NCBI GenBank assembly: GCA_027035575.1
Contig: JALVUQ010000071.1
Span: forward strand, 1 to 32,741
Origin: Desulfurellales bacterium
GTDB lineage: Bacteria; Campylobacterota_A; Desulfurellia; Desulfurellales; Hippeaceae
Direction: 5' to 3'
DNA: 32,741 nucleotides
Shown: positions 24,707 through 32,524 of the stretch, one piece after another
Layout of the letters: every line of letters starts with the position of its first letter
How positions within the stretch are numbered: the first letter of the stretch is position 1
Notes under the pieces: generated by a model
Told to the model about the DNA's origin: nothing
Seen by the model: only the letters and a program-made list of their open reading frames with translations
Database searches by the model: none
Position numbers and translations under genes: made by a program

Positions 24707-25405
24707 ATGGGTAAGAAGATAACGGAAAACGGATATCTTATGCACTGCTCGGAGGAGTGTGATTTGGAGGGGGTTAAAAAAGCAGTTAAAAACGGTGCCA
24801 AAGTGAATTACAAAAACAAACTCGGCGAAACTCCTTTAATGAAAGCCGTTGCAGGTAACTGCATTGATGTTGTGAAATACCTTTTAGAGGAAAAAGCAAA
24901 GGTCAATGCTAAAAATATGTGGGGTAACAGTGTTTTAATGGAGGCTATCGTAGCGGATGCAGACCTTGAAATAATAAAATTACTTATAGAACATGGCGCT
25001 TATGTGAACTCTACCGATAAATGGCTCAACACACCCTTAATGGAAGCCTCTCGAAGGGGCAGACTGGATATAGTCAAGTATCTAATTGAAAAGGGTGCAA
25101 AAATAAACGCACTGAACAGATATGACAATACACCACTAATGGCAGCTTCTGAAGGAATAATGGGAGAAGGTTTTATAGATATAGTCAAGTATCTCATTGA
25201 AAAGGGCGCGGATATAGACGTTCAGGATACCGTCGGAGAAACTGCGCTTATAAAAGCGGCTTTCAGAGATAATCTCGATATAGTTGAGTATTTGATTGAA
25301 AAGGGAGCCGATGCCTCCTTAAGGGATGTAAACGATTACACCGCCCTAAAGAAGGCACAGCTCGCCAGCGCTCATAGAACCGCAGATTTCCTTAAAACGC
25401 TATAG
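24707..25405 (+). CDS. Ankyrin-repeat protein
   Basis: 232 residues made almost entirely of ankyrin repeats, about six full units of 33 to 37 residues from about residue 8 to the end (for example GETPLMKAVAGNCIDVV, LNTPLMEASRRGRLDIV, GETALIKAAFRDNLDIV). The fifth unit carries a four-residue insertion (GIMGEG region). No signal peptide is seen. Such proteins bind other proteins; the partner is unknown. I chose ATG at 24707 after AAGGGGG (24694-24700 region); a TTG one codon before is also possible. Two repeats are nearly identical at DNA level. It is a single-gene unit that ends one base from the convergent cytochrome gene. Confidence 0.92.
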   Translation: MGKKITENGYLMHCSEECDLEGVKKAVKNGAKVNYKNKLGETPLMKAVAGNCIDVVKYLLEEKAKVNAKNMWGNSVLMEAIVADADLEIIKLLIEHGAYVNSTDKWLNTPLMEASRRGRLDIVKYLIEKGAKINALNRYDNTPLMAASEGIMGEGFIDIVKYLIEKGADIDVQDTVGETALIKAAFRDNLDIVEYLIEKGADASLRDVNDYTALKKAQLASAHRTADFLKTL

Positions 25406-25406
25406 C

Positions 25407-26042
25407 TTATTCTTCTTTGAGTTTTATCGTGTCTTTTGCGTGATACTGCAGAAACTTGGAAACAATATCCGTTTGACTTTTATCGAGGGCTGCTCTTTTT
25501 GTCATAACCCTCAATGTTGCAGGCCACTGATTTGCCGTAAATGTTGTTGTTTTGGGAAGAGCATGGCACATAGAACACCTTGCGTGAAATAGCTTTGAGG
25601 CTTTCTGCCAGACATCGTTCATATTTTTTACAAGGACATCGGATTTAACCCACACATTGTCGAGCTCAACCTCTTGCCATATAAGGTCTGTATTTTCATC
25701 TTTAACCGTTTTGGTAATCTTTATAAACTTTTCACCGTTCGGCGTGAGTTCGGCTTTTAGAATTCTTTTACCCATAAATGCGTAAATGATGCTGTTTAGT
25801 CCGTTTTGCCGCCACCCTTTGATTTTGACGTTATACCAGTCACCTTTTTTGTTGATAACATAGACCTTCGCTCCTATTTCAAGCAAGCCTATGGCTTTTG
25901 AGTGTGTATTGTCGAGGTATATATTACAGGAAGAGGATGCAAATAACGCATCCTCTTGTTTTGCAAACGACTTTTGTGAAAAAGAAGTAAGTGTAAACAG
26001 CACTGCTGTTAGAAGTATTTGTGTTAACCGGTTGAATTTCAT
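25407..26042 (-). CDS. Mono-haem cytochrome c with SH3-like domain, partner of TorA-type reductase
   Basis: 211 residues. A Sec signal (about 1-27, ending SFA) targets it to the periplasm. Residues about 38-85 look like a bacterial SH3 domain (LLEIGAKVYVINKKGDWYNV), and the single haem c site is CSMCH at 156-160, with Met180 (WPATLRVM) as a likely second ligand. It lies four bases after the TorA-like gene. In Campylobacter jejuni the pair Cj0265c/Cj0264c has the same arrangement and serves respiration with TMAO and DMSO, so this protein probably passes electrons to the reductase. The equivalence is by organisation and motifs, not by alignment. Confidence 0.9.
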   Translation of the reverse strand: MKFNRLTQILLTAVLFTLTSFSQKSFAKQEDALFASSSCNIYLDNTHSKAIGLLEIGAKVYVINKKGDWYNVKIKGWRQNGLNSIIYAFMGKRILKAELTPNGEKFIKITKTVKDENTDLIWQEVELDNVWVKSDVLVKNMNDVWQKASKLFHARCSMCHALPKTTTFTANQWPATLRVMTKRAALDKSQTDIVSKFLQYHAKDTIKLKEE

Positions 26043-26045
26043 AGA

Positions 26046-28481
26046 TTATCCTCCAAACGGAACATCGAACACGGTTACCTTCGGCGGTTTTCTTCTGTAT
26101 TTTGTGACCTTCACCAAAACCGTATTTGCGATATTCCCCTGAGCGAGTTTGGATGTTCCTTTATCCAGTGTAACGAGATTCGGATTTCCATGCTTGCACA
26201 TAGCTCCGACGGCTCCGGGTTTATCCGGGTCATACCATGCGCCCTCGTGAACAAGAATAACACCCTCTCTTATTCTGTCGGTAATAACTGCGGACGCAAG
26301 CAGTTTACCTCTTTTGTTGTGCACCATTACGAGGTCGTTTTCTTTTATGCCGTATCGTTTTGCATCTTTCGGATTTATCCACATCGGCTCTCTGTCGTTG
26401 ATTTCATAGAGGCTTCTAAGCCACGTATTATCCAATTGTGAGTGGAGTCTGAATTTAGGATGCGAGGAAACCATATGAAACGGGTACCTCTTTGATTTCT
26501 TACTGCCTAACCACTCTATAGGTTCCATCCAGGTAGGATGCGGCGGACAATCATCATATTTGTATTTTGCTATTGTATTTGAGTATATCTCAATCTTACC
26601 CGAAGGCGTTCCAAGCGGATTTTTCAAAGGATTGGCTCTGAAATCTCCGTATCTGACCCACTTCTTTGCTTTTTCCGTTATCGGGAATTCCACAAAACCC
26701 TTATCCCAGAATTCATCGAAAGACGGCATATTTAGTTTCTTGATTTTTGCCTGTTTTTGAGCAACCGAGTAGAACTGCTTTATCCAATCCATCTCCGATT
26801 TGCCCTCGGTGAATTTTTTCTCGAATCCGAGTTTCTTTGCCACGCCTGCAAAGATGTCGTAGTCGCTTTTTGCCTCATACAGCGGCTCGACGGTCTTTTT
26901 CATTGCAACTATGTATCTGTTTGTGTATTCACTCAAAACCTCTATGTCGTTTCTTTCAAATGTGGTTGTAACAGGCAGTACAATATCTGCAAACTTAGCC
27001 GTTGATGTCCAATATATTTCATTTATTATTATCGTATCAGGTCTTCTCCAGGCTTTCACCTCTCTGTTTCTGTCCATTTGATGGCTCATTGGGTTGCCGC
27101 CTGCCCACCAGACGAGCTTAATCAGCGGATATTTAATCTTTTCGCCGTTGAAATCTATAACCTTGCCGGGATTTAACAATAAATCACTTACGGCGTGGGC
27201 AAATGGTATCTCTGTTTTAACTGGATTGTCTCCGGAGGAGATACCCGGTAAAGAGGGAGCGTCTGCTTCTGGTGAACCGCCTGATGCGTAGTGATAACTA
27301 AACCCGAATCCTCCGCCGGGAAGTCCTACCTGACCAAGCATTGCTGCAAGAGTAACTATCATCCAGGGAGCCTGTTCACCGTGGTCTTGCCTTTGAATTG
27401 CCCAGCCGCTCATTATCATAGTGCGTCCCTTTGCCATAGTTCTTGCGATTTCTTTGATTGTATCGGCTTTGATTTCGGTGATTTTTTCAGCCCATTCGGG
27501 GGTTTTGGGAGTATTGTCTGTTTTTCCCAACAAATAGGGTAAAAACTTATCAAAGCCAACCGTGTATTTATCCAAGAATTTCTTATCGTATAAGTTTTCT
27601 TTGTATAGTGTATATGCTATGGCAAGCATCATTGCAACATCCGTGTTGGGTCTGATTTTAATCCACTCGGCATTCAGATATTCCGTTGTGTCGGTGTAGC
27701 GTGGGTCTATGGAGATAACCTTTTTGCCTTTTTCTTTAAGTTGTTTAACAGCGTTGTATGCGTAGTGGTCGGGCGGATTCCATCCTATCTGGTTATTTTT
27801 CAATAAATCCGCAGCCCACAGCACAACCGTATCGGTATGCTCGATTATTGTAGGCCAGGCTGTTTGTCTGTCATAAACCTCTATATTGCCTGTTACGTGC
27901 GGCAGTATGGTCATTGCCGCCTGAACGCTGAAATCGCCCGTATCGTCTGTGAAGCCGCCGAACTGATTGAGCATTCTTCTTAAAAGCGTCGGCGCTGCAT
28001 GGAGTTTTCCAACGCTGTGCCAGTCAACGCTGCCTGCAAATATAGCCGAGTTGCCGTATTTTGATTTTACCCTTTTAAGCTCTTTTGCAATAAGGTCAAA
28101 CGCTTTTTCCCAACTTACTCTGACAAATCTGTCTCTTCCCCTTCTTGCTTTATTGCTTTTGTGACCGTATTTCAGATATCCCTCTCTTACCATTGGGTAT
28201 TTAACCCTGTTTTGGGCATTTACCCTATCTGCCAATCCCTGAATCATAGGAATGGGATACTCGTCTTTGAAAGGCGATACCCTTGTAAACTCACCGCCCT
28301 CAACGATGGCGTTTACAGAACCCCAGTGTGTTGCCGTGGATTTTGTGTATGTATCCAAAACCGGTGCAGAAGGCAGTCTTTTTTTTGCAAAAGCCGACGG
28401 TGCTATATAGACTGCTGCACCTGTTGCTGCCATCGTTTTCATAAACATACGCCTTGACAGGTCTTTTGAGTTAAAACTCAT
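26046..28481 (-). CDS. Tat-exported molybdopterin N-/S-oxide reductase (TorA/BisC family)
   Basis: 811 residues. The Tat signal SRRMFMK is at 9-15 with cleavage probable after Ala32 (SAFA). No N-terminal [4Fe-4S] Cys motif follows, as expected for the DMSO/TMAO reductase type. The segment SVDWHSVGKLHAAP (about 148) contains the Ser that would bind molybdenum, and TGDFSVQAAMTILPHVTG and GWAIQRQDHGEQAPWM match the family. The C-terminal MGD-binding domain is complete (FRLHSQLDNTWLR, INPKDAKRYGIKENDLVMVHNKRG). It likely reduces TMAO, DMSO or a related oxide in the periplasm; the substrate cannot be fixed. GGAGGTGA precedes ATG at 28481. The cytochrome gene follows after three bases. Confidence 0.93.
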   Translation of the reverse strand: MSFNSKDLSRRMFMKTMAATGAAVYIAPSAFAKKRLPSAPVLDTYTKSTATHWGSVNAIVEGGEFTRVSPFKDEYPIPMIQGLADRVNAQNRVKYPMVREGYLKYGHKSNKARRGRDRFVRVSWEKAFDLIAKELKRVKSKYGNSAIFAGSVDWHSVGKLHAAPTLLRRMLNQFGGFTDDTGDFSVQAAMTILPHVTGNIEVYDRQTAWPTIIEHTDTVVLWAADLLKNNQIGWNPPDHYAYNAVKQLKEKGKKVISIDPRYTDTTEYLNAEWIKIRPNTDVAMMLAIAYTLYKENLYDKKFLDKYTVGFDKFLPYLLGKTDNTPKTPEWAEKITEIKADTIKEIARTMAKGRTMIMSGWAIQRQDHGEQAPWMIVTLAAMLGQVGLPGGGFGFSYHYASGGSPEADAPSLPGISSGDNPVKTEIPFAHAVSDLLLNPGKVIDFNGEKIKYPLIKLVWWAGGNPMSHQMDRNREVKAWRRPDTIIINEIYWTSTAKFADIVLPVTTTFERNDIEVLSEYTNRYIVAMKKTVEPLYEAKSDYDIFAGVAKKLGFEKKFTEGKSEMDWIKQFYSVAQKQAKIKKLNMPSFDEFWDKGFVEFPITEKAKKWVRYGDFRANPLKNPLGTPSGKIEIYSNTIAKYKYDDCPPHPTWMEPIEWLGSKKSKRYPFHMVSSHPKFRLHSQLDNTWLRSLYEINDREPMWINPKDAKRYGIKENDLVMVHNKRGKLLASAVITDRIREGVILVHEGAWYDPDKPGAVGAMCKHGNPNLVTLDKGTSKLAQGNIANTVLVKVTKYRRKPPKVTVFDVPFGG

Positions 28482-28630
28482 AAACTCACCTCCAAAAAAA
28501 CGTTTAAACTTTTGAAATAAATATTACCCGCTTCTTAGCCTTATTGAAATAATACTTTTTTGACAGTATCCAAACTACACCCCCATACGCCTGGCAGGGC
28601 TTAATTTTAACAAATCCTTTTGTGCATTCA
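28482..28630 (-). promoter_or_regulatory. Long leader of the torA-like transcript
   Basis: From the predicted start near 28630 the transcript has about 149 untranslated bases before ATG 28481. It contains a locally GC-rich part (28578-28602) and a small hairpin (ATACT/AGTAT around 28550-28570). I recognise no known riboswitch class. The remaining part of this gap (28668-28853) shows no gene. Confidence 0.4.
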
Positions 28631-28637
28631 TTGTTTA

Positions 28638-28667
28638 ATGATAACTTAAAAAGTTACTGTCTGTCAA
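28638..28667 (-). promoter_or_regulatory. Promoter of the torA-like/cytochrome operon
   Basis: On the minus strand a perfect TTGACA (28662-28667) is followed after 18 bases by TATCAT (28638-28643), five of six matching TATAAT. It gives the reductase operon its own start, separate from the iron-sulfur gene upstream. Confidence 0.65.
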
Positions 28668-28853
28668 TAAAAATTTTACAATGCACGTTCTCACATTCAT
28701 TTCTCAGAAAACACCCGCCATACATTTTTCTAAGACTTCTTTCATAGTTGTAATTATTATCATATATTACTTCCTATGTAAAGTATTTCTAAGTATTTTG
28801 TAAAATGTTATTATTCTAAATATATTTAAGTTTATGTCTTTTTGCAGGGCTTT

Positions 28854-29858
28854 TTAAAGGTTTTTCAAAAAATTTAGGAACTGCTGTTTGCTGTCTTCTT
28901 TAGCACTGCAAACGTGGCAGGTATCTTCTTCTTCGTTTGCGCTGTAAAACTCTTTTTTACACTCCGTACAGACCTTTTTTGTTGCTTCAAACACCTTTTT
29001 TGGTTTTGAAACAATTGAAGAGACATTTTGTGTTTCAACCGATATCGATTTGTATATGCAAGCCTCTTCACACTCTTTGCAGTTAATACAGAGACTCGGA
29101 GAAAAGAATATATAGCCTTTGCTGTCGTCTTTAACGATTGTAATTGCCTTAACCGGACAGATATGGGAGCAAACTCCGCAAAGCGTGCAGCTTGAATCTA
29201 TGGTTATCTTGGCGCTGTCTGTATAGAGTGTGTCGTTTGTTATGGGTTGAGAAATCGCTTTTATTAAAATGTCACGTTTGGATATGGAGCGTGGAGGAGC
29301 GATGTTCAAAGAAGAAAACATATTTCTCCTTGATACGCTTTCTTTGGGAATATACACGCTATCGCTCTTTTCGGTTTTAATTTTAATATCGGGTTTAATG
29401 CTCATAGCCTCAGCCAAAATAACCGATTTCTTAAAACTTTTATTGAAGTAGCGCAGCGTTTTTTTGAACTTGCAGCTTTTGCAGTTTCCCCTTTTCAGCG
29501 TTACGGTTTTAGCGTCTTTAAACCAGTTGATAAGCAAATCTTCCGTTATTCTCGATAAACAGGTTATTTTTATCTTTGAATTTGAGAATATACAACCGAT
29601 GTCAATCTGTCTATTCTCTTTTGTCTCCTCTAAGAGTTGTTTGTTGTCTTTTTTTATGTTGATGGCGGAGAATTTGCAGGCGGAATAACATAGAGAGCAT
29701 TTGATACAGATATTTTTGTTAACCGAAGGTTCGGGGGAAAACACTATTGCATCAACAATGCATATATCTTCACAATCCCTGCAGTGGCTTTTTGAGAATG
29801 TTCCCCTTATACATTTTTCTTTTGTTATTCCTATGCTTATGCAGTTTACAAAATCCAT
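28854..29858 (-). CDS. Multi-[4Fe-4S] protein with C-terminal zinc ribbon
   Basis: 334 residues from ATG at 29858 (AGGAGGG six bases upstream). Two ferredoxin-like pairs are visible. The N-terminal pair has Cys16/26/29/33 and Cys51/54/57/61; the C-terminal pair has CTLCGVCSHICP and CINCKECEEACI. A middle part has further Cys (GNCKSCKFKK) and an SRRNMF motif near 180 that resembles the start of NapF-type ferredoxins, suggesting a duplicated NapF-like layout. The last 50 residues have two CxxC pairs (CTEC, CHVC), a zinc ribbon. No signal peptide, so it is cytoplasmic. It may deliver electrons or help mature the TorA-like enzyme encoded downstream; that is inference. Exact function unknown. Confidence 0.8.
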   Translation of the reverse strand: MDFVNCISIGITKEKCIRGTFSKSHCRDCEDICIVDAIVFSPEPSVNKNICIKCSLCYSACKFSAINIKKDNKQLLEETKENRQIDIGCIFSNSKIKITCLSRITEDLLINWFKDAKTVTLKRGNCKSCKFKKTLRYFNKSFKKSVILAEAMSIKPDIKIKTEKSDSVYIPKESVSRRNMFSSLNIAPPRSISKRDILIKAISQPITNDTLYTDSAKITIDSSCTLCGVCSHICPVKAITIVKDDSKGYIFFSPSLCINCKECEEACIYKSISVETQNVSSIVSKPKKVFEATKKVCTECKKEFYSANEEEDTCHVCSAKEDSKQQFLNFLKNL

Positions 29859-29879
29859 CCTTACCCTCCTTGTCAAAAA

Positions 29880-29908
29880 AATATAAACCAAAAACGGAAA
29901 AACATCAA
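29880..29908 (-). promoter_or_regulatory. Promoter of the iron-sulfur protein gene
   Basis: On the minus strand TTGATG (29903-29908) and TATATT (29880-29885) are 17 bases apart, with the ribosome-binding site and ATG directly downstream. Confidence 0.6.
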
Positions 29909-29980
29909 CAGCTATCGACAGCTTATTAAAAAAACAGGTTTTCTTGCAGGCTGTTTTTAATATTGATTTTAAAAAAGATT

Positions 29981-29986
29981 TATAAT
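29981..29986 (+). promoter_or_regulatory. -10 element before the small lipoprotein gene
   Basis: A perfect TATAAT lies 12 bases before the ATG at 29999. No good -35 box is found at 16-18 bases. The transcript would begin only about five bases before the ATG, and no Shine-Dalgarno sequence is seen. Confidence 0.45.
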
Positions 29987-29998
29987 AGATTGTGCAGT

Positions 29999-30112
29999 AT
30001 GAAAAAATTGCTGTTTTTTGTTGCGGTTGTTATATTTTCAGCCTCTCTATACGGATGCGGACACAAAACAAATATAAAACCGCCTGCGAATCATACGTTT
30101 ATAGCTTTTTAG
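29999..30112 (+). CDS. Small lipoprotein, 37 residues
   Basis: A short frame with a full type II signal: MKKLLFFVAVVIFSAS followed by lipobox LYGC (Cys20), then only 17 mature residues with a CGHKTNIKPPA start. Small lipoproteins beginning C-G-x-K and having Pro-Pro soon after are seen among LptM (YifL)-type proteins, which help outer-membrane LPS assembly; the likeness here is short and not proof. The stop codon overlaps the ribosome-binding site of nadB (AGGAG at 30111), so it is co-transcribed with nadB. Confidence 0.65.
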   Translation: MKKLLFFVAVVIFSASLYGCGHKTNIKPPANHTFIAF

Positions 30113-30122
30113 GAGATTGTAA

Positions 30123-31682
30123 ATGCATAGACCCATAACTGTGATAGGAAGCGGCGTTGCAGGTTTAAGAGCCGCTATAGGCTTGCTGGAAGACGGTTTC
30201 GATGTAAAGATTTTTACGAAGGGTGAATTGATGCTCTGCAATACCGATAAAGCCCAAGGAGGAGTAGCCGTCGTTTTGCAAGAAAGCGATAATATAGATA
30301 GTCATATTCAAGATACGTTGAATGCCGGTGCCGGTCTTTGCAGAAAAGATGCGGTGGAGGTTTTGGTTAAAGAGGGTCCTGAAAGAATTAAAGAGCTTAT
30401 GGAGTGGGGCGCTAAGTTTGATAGAAACGACAAAGGAGAATTGGATTTTACCAAAGAGGCAGCTCATTCTACAAACAGAATCCTGCACGCATTGGGAGAT
30501 GCGACAGGACACGAGGTTGAAAGGGCGCTTGTTGAAAAACTCAAAACCTATGAAAATTATGAGCTGTTTGAAAACAGGATGCTGGTCAATTTGGTCACAA
30601 AAGACGGACACATAGAACAAGTTGAATTTTTAAACACAAAAACAAACGAATATGAGACGGTTGATACCTCTGCGGTAATTCTATCAAGCGGCGGTTATGC
30701 AGCCATATACAAAAATACGACAAACCCTTCGGTTACGATGGGAGACGGAATAGTGTCCGCATTTTTAGCAGGCGCAACCTTGGAGGATATGGAGTTTGTT
30801 CAGTTCCACCCTACGGCTTTAAAAAGATACAACGCACCGCAATTTTTATTGAGCGAGTCTATGAGGGGAGAGGGCGCTGTTTTGATAAACGATAAGGGCG
30901 AAAGATTTATGGAGAAGTATCACAGGCTTAAAGAGTTAGCCCCAAGAGACGTTGTTGCCCGCTCCATAGTTTTTGAGATGAAGAAGCGCTCCATAGACAA
31001 GGTATATCTTGATACGAGCCGTATGGGAGCGGAATTTGTCAAATCGAGATTCCCTACAATCTATGCGGAGTGTTTAAAATACGGATTGGACATAACAAAA
31101 GAGGCTGTACCGGTTGCTCCCGCTGCACACTACACTATGGGCGGAGTAAAAACGGACATATTTGCAAAGACCGATATAGACGGACTTTTTGCAGCAGGTG
31201 AAGTGGCGTGTAACGGTGTTCACGGGGCAAATCGACTTGCAAGTAATTCGATTTTGGAGGGGCTTGTTTTTGGAAACAGGGCGGCTGAGAGCGCAGGTTT
31301 ATATGCTAAATCCTTTGACTTTAAAAACTCCGATACTGCTCGTTTTGGTTGTGAGGAGTGCGAAGATATAGAAGCTATGAGAAAAAAGATTGACGATATA
31401 AAAGAAAAGCTGTGGGAGAGACTCGGTGTTGTCAGAAGCATAAACGATATGAAGGAGATGGCGGAGTGTGCGAGCGGTATGTTCTTGAAATACAACAAGA
31501 GGTACTGCTGCAAGGAGGGAGTGGAGTTAAGAAATATTGCCTTGATTTCCGTTATCATAGCCTACAGCGCGCTGGAGCGGAAGGGCAGTGTAGGCGCTCA
31601 CTACTGCATAGACACACCGCACAAATACGACAATACGAAACATATCGCTGTAAATAGAAAAGATTTGGGAGAGCTGTTTTGA
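30123..31682 (+). CDS. nadB: L-aspartate oxidase
   Basis: 519 residues. NadB oxidises L-aspartate to iminoaspartate, the first step of NAD synthesis. The FAD-binding GSGVAGLRAAIGL loop is at 9-21, and typical segments are DKAQGGVAVV, HSTNRILHALGDATGH, EFVQFHPTAL, ESMRGEGAVLIN, LAPRDVVARSI and AAGEVACNGVHGANRLASNS. The Arg and His of this family needed for catalysis are present, while the frame lacks the N-terminal features of SdhA/FrdA, so I prefer NadB. nadA and nadC are not in view. The C-terminal helical part is complete. The stop overlaps the TTG start of the next gene by four bases (TTGA). Confidence 0.95.
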   Translation: MHRPITVIGSGVAGLRAAIGLLEDGFDVKIFTKGELMLCNTDKAQGGVAVVLQESDNIDSHIQDTLNAGAGLCRKDAVEVLVKEGPERIKELMEWGAKFDRNDKGELDFTKEAAHSTNRILHALGDATGHEVERALVEKLKTYENYELFENRMLVNLVTKDGHIEQVEFLNTKTNEYETVDTSAVILSSGGYAAIYKNTTNPSVTMGDGIVSAFLAGATLEDMEFVQFHPTALKRYNAPQFLLSESMRGEGAVLINDKGERFMEKYHRLKELAPRDVVARSIVFEMKKRSIDKVYLDTSRMGAEFVKSRFPTIYAECLKYGLDITKEAVPVAPAAHYTMGGVKTDIFAKTDIDGLFAAGEVACNGVHGANRLASNSILEGLVFGNRAAESAGLYAKSFDFKNSDTARFGCEECEDIEAMRKKIDDIKEKLWERLGVVRSINDMKEMAECASGMFLKYNKRYCCKEGVELRNIALISVIIAYSALERKGSVGAHYCIDTPHKYDNTKHIAVNRKDLGELF

Positions 31683-32524
31683 ATATTATCGATGCAATAG
31701 GCAGCACACCTCTTGTAAAACTGAAAAACGGTGTGTTTGCCAAACTTGAGATGTTCAACCCTACAGGCTCCATTAAGGATAGAACAGCATATTCAATGTT
31801 GAAAGATGTCTTGGATAAAATTTCAGCTAAGGGGATAGTTGAGCCTACAAGCGGAAATACGGGGATTTCTTTGGCTTTTTTGGGAGCGTATTACGAGATA
31901 CCCGTGACAATCGTTATGCCGGAAAATTTAAGTCCTCAAAGAGTGGCAATAATGAAGTCGTTCGGTGCAGAGGTGATTTTGACAGATGCAAAAGGCGGAA
32001 TGGCTTTGTCGGTTGAAACGGCAAAGGATTTGGAAAGGGAAGGGTTTTTTATGCCAAATCAGTTTTCAAATCCACTAAATCCTGCCGTACACAAAGAAAC
32101 AACCGCCGTAGAGATTCAAAAACAGCTTGGCAGTGTTGATATATTTGTTTGTTGTGTCGGAACAGGCGGTACATTCAGCGGTGTTGCAAGATATCTGAAG
32201 GATAAAAATCCGAACCTAAAAGCGATTGCGGTTGAACCGAAATCAAGCCCGTTTTTAAGTCTGGGTAAATCGGGCACGCATAAAATTCAGGGCATAGGAG
32301 CCGGTTTTCTGCCCGATGTTATGGATATGAGCTTGGTTGACGACATTTTTGTTGTGAGTGATGAGGAGGCTTTGGATTATCAACAAAAACTTGTAAAAAC
32401 AGAGGGTATATTTGCGGGAATTTCAAGCGGGGCAGCCTATTTTGCCGCATCGAAAATCCGCTTGAGATATCAAAAATCCAATGTTGTAACTATATTTGCC
32501 GATTCTATGGATAGGTATGTGTGA
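31679..32524 (+). CDS. Cysteine synthase-type PLP enzyme
   Basis: 281 residues, fold type II PLP enzyme of the O-acetylserine sulfhydrylase family (CysK/CysM). The Schiff-base Lys lies in [11 protein letters not shown] (about residue 34), the substrate loop is [12 protein letters not shown], the phosphate-binding loop is [13 protein letters not shown], and [15 protein letters not shown] and [13 protein letters not shown] follow. It is about 20-30 residues shorter than common CysK, ending just after the ADSMDRY segment that matches the usual PDTGERY. The start is TTG at 31679, overlapping the nadB stop; no other start gives the conserved N-terminus. CysK and CysM cannot be separated with certainty. 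Confidence 0.92.
   Translation: MNIIDAIGSTPLVKLKNGVFAKLEMFNPTGSIKDRTAYSMLKDVLDKISAKGIVEPTSGNTGISLAFLGAYYEIPVTIVMPENLSPQRVAIMKSFGAEVILTDAKGGMALSVETAKDLEREGFFMPNQFSNPLNPAVHKETTAVEIQKQLGSVDIFVCCVGTGGTFSGVARYLKDKNPNLKAIAVEPKSSPFLSLGKSGTHKIQGIGAGFLPDVMDMSLVDDIFVVSDEEALDYQQKLVKTEGIFAGISSGAAYFAASKIRLRYQKSNVVTIFADSMDRYV

Noticed and set aside
28660-28735. Minus-strand 23-codon frame with several Cys
   Set aside because: It has no ribosome-binding site and overlaps the -35 box of the reductase promoter; probably chance.
30123-31682. Reading this flavoprotein as fumarate reductase or succinate dehydrogenase FrdA/SdhA
   Set aside because: Length, motif wording and the lack of neighbouring iron-sulfur and cytochrome b subunits fit NadB better.
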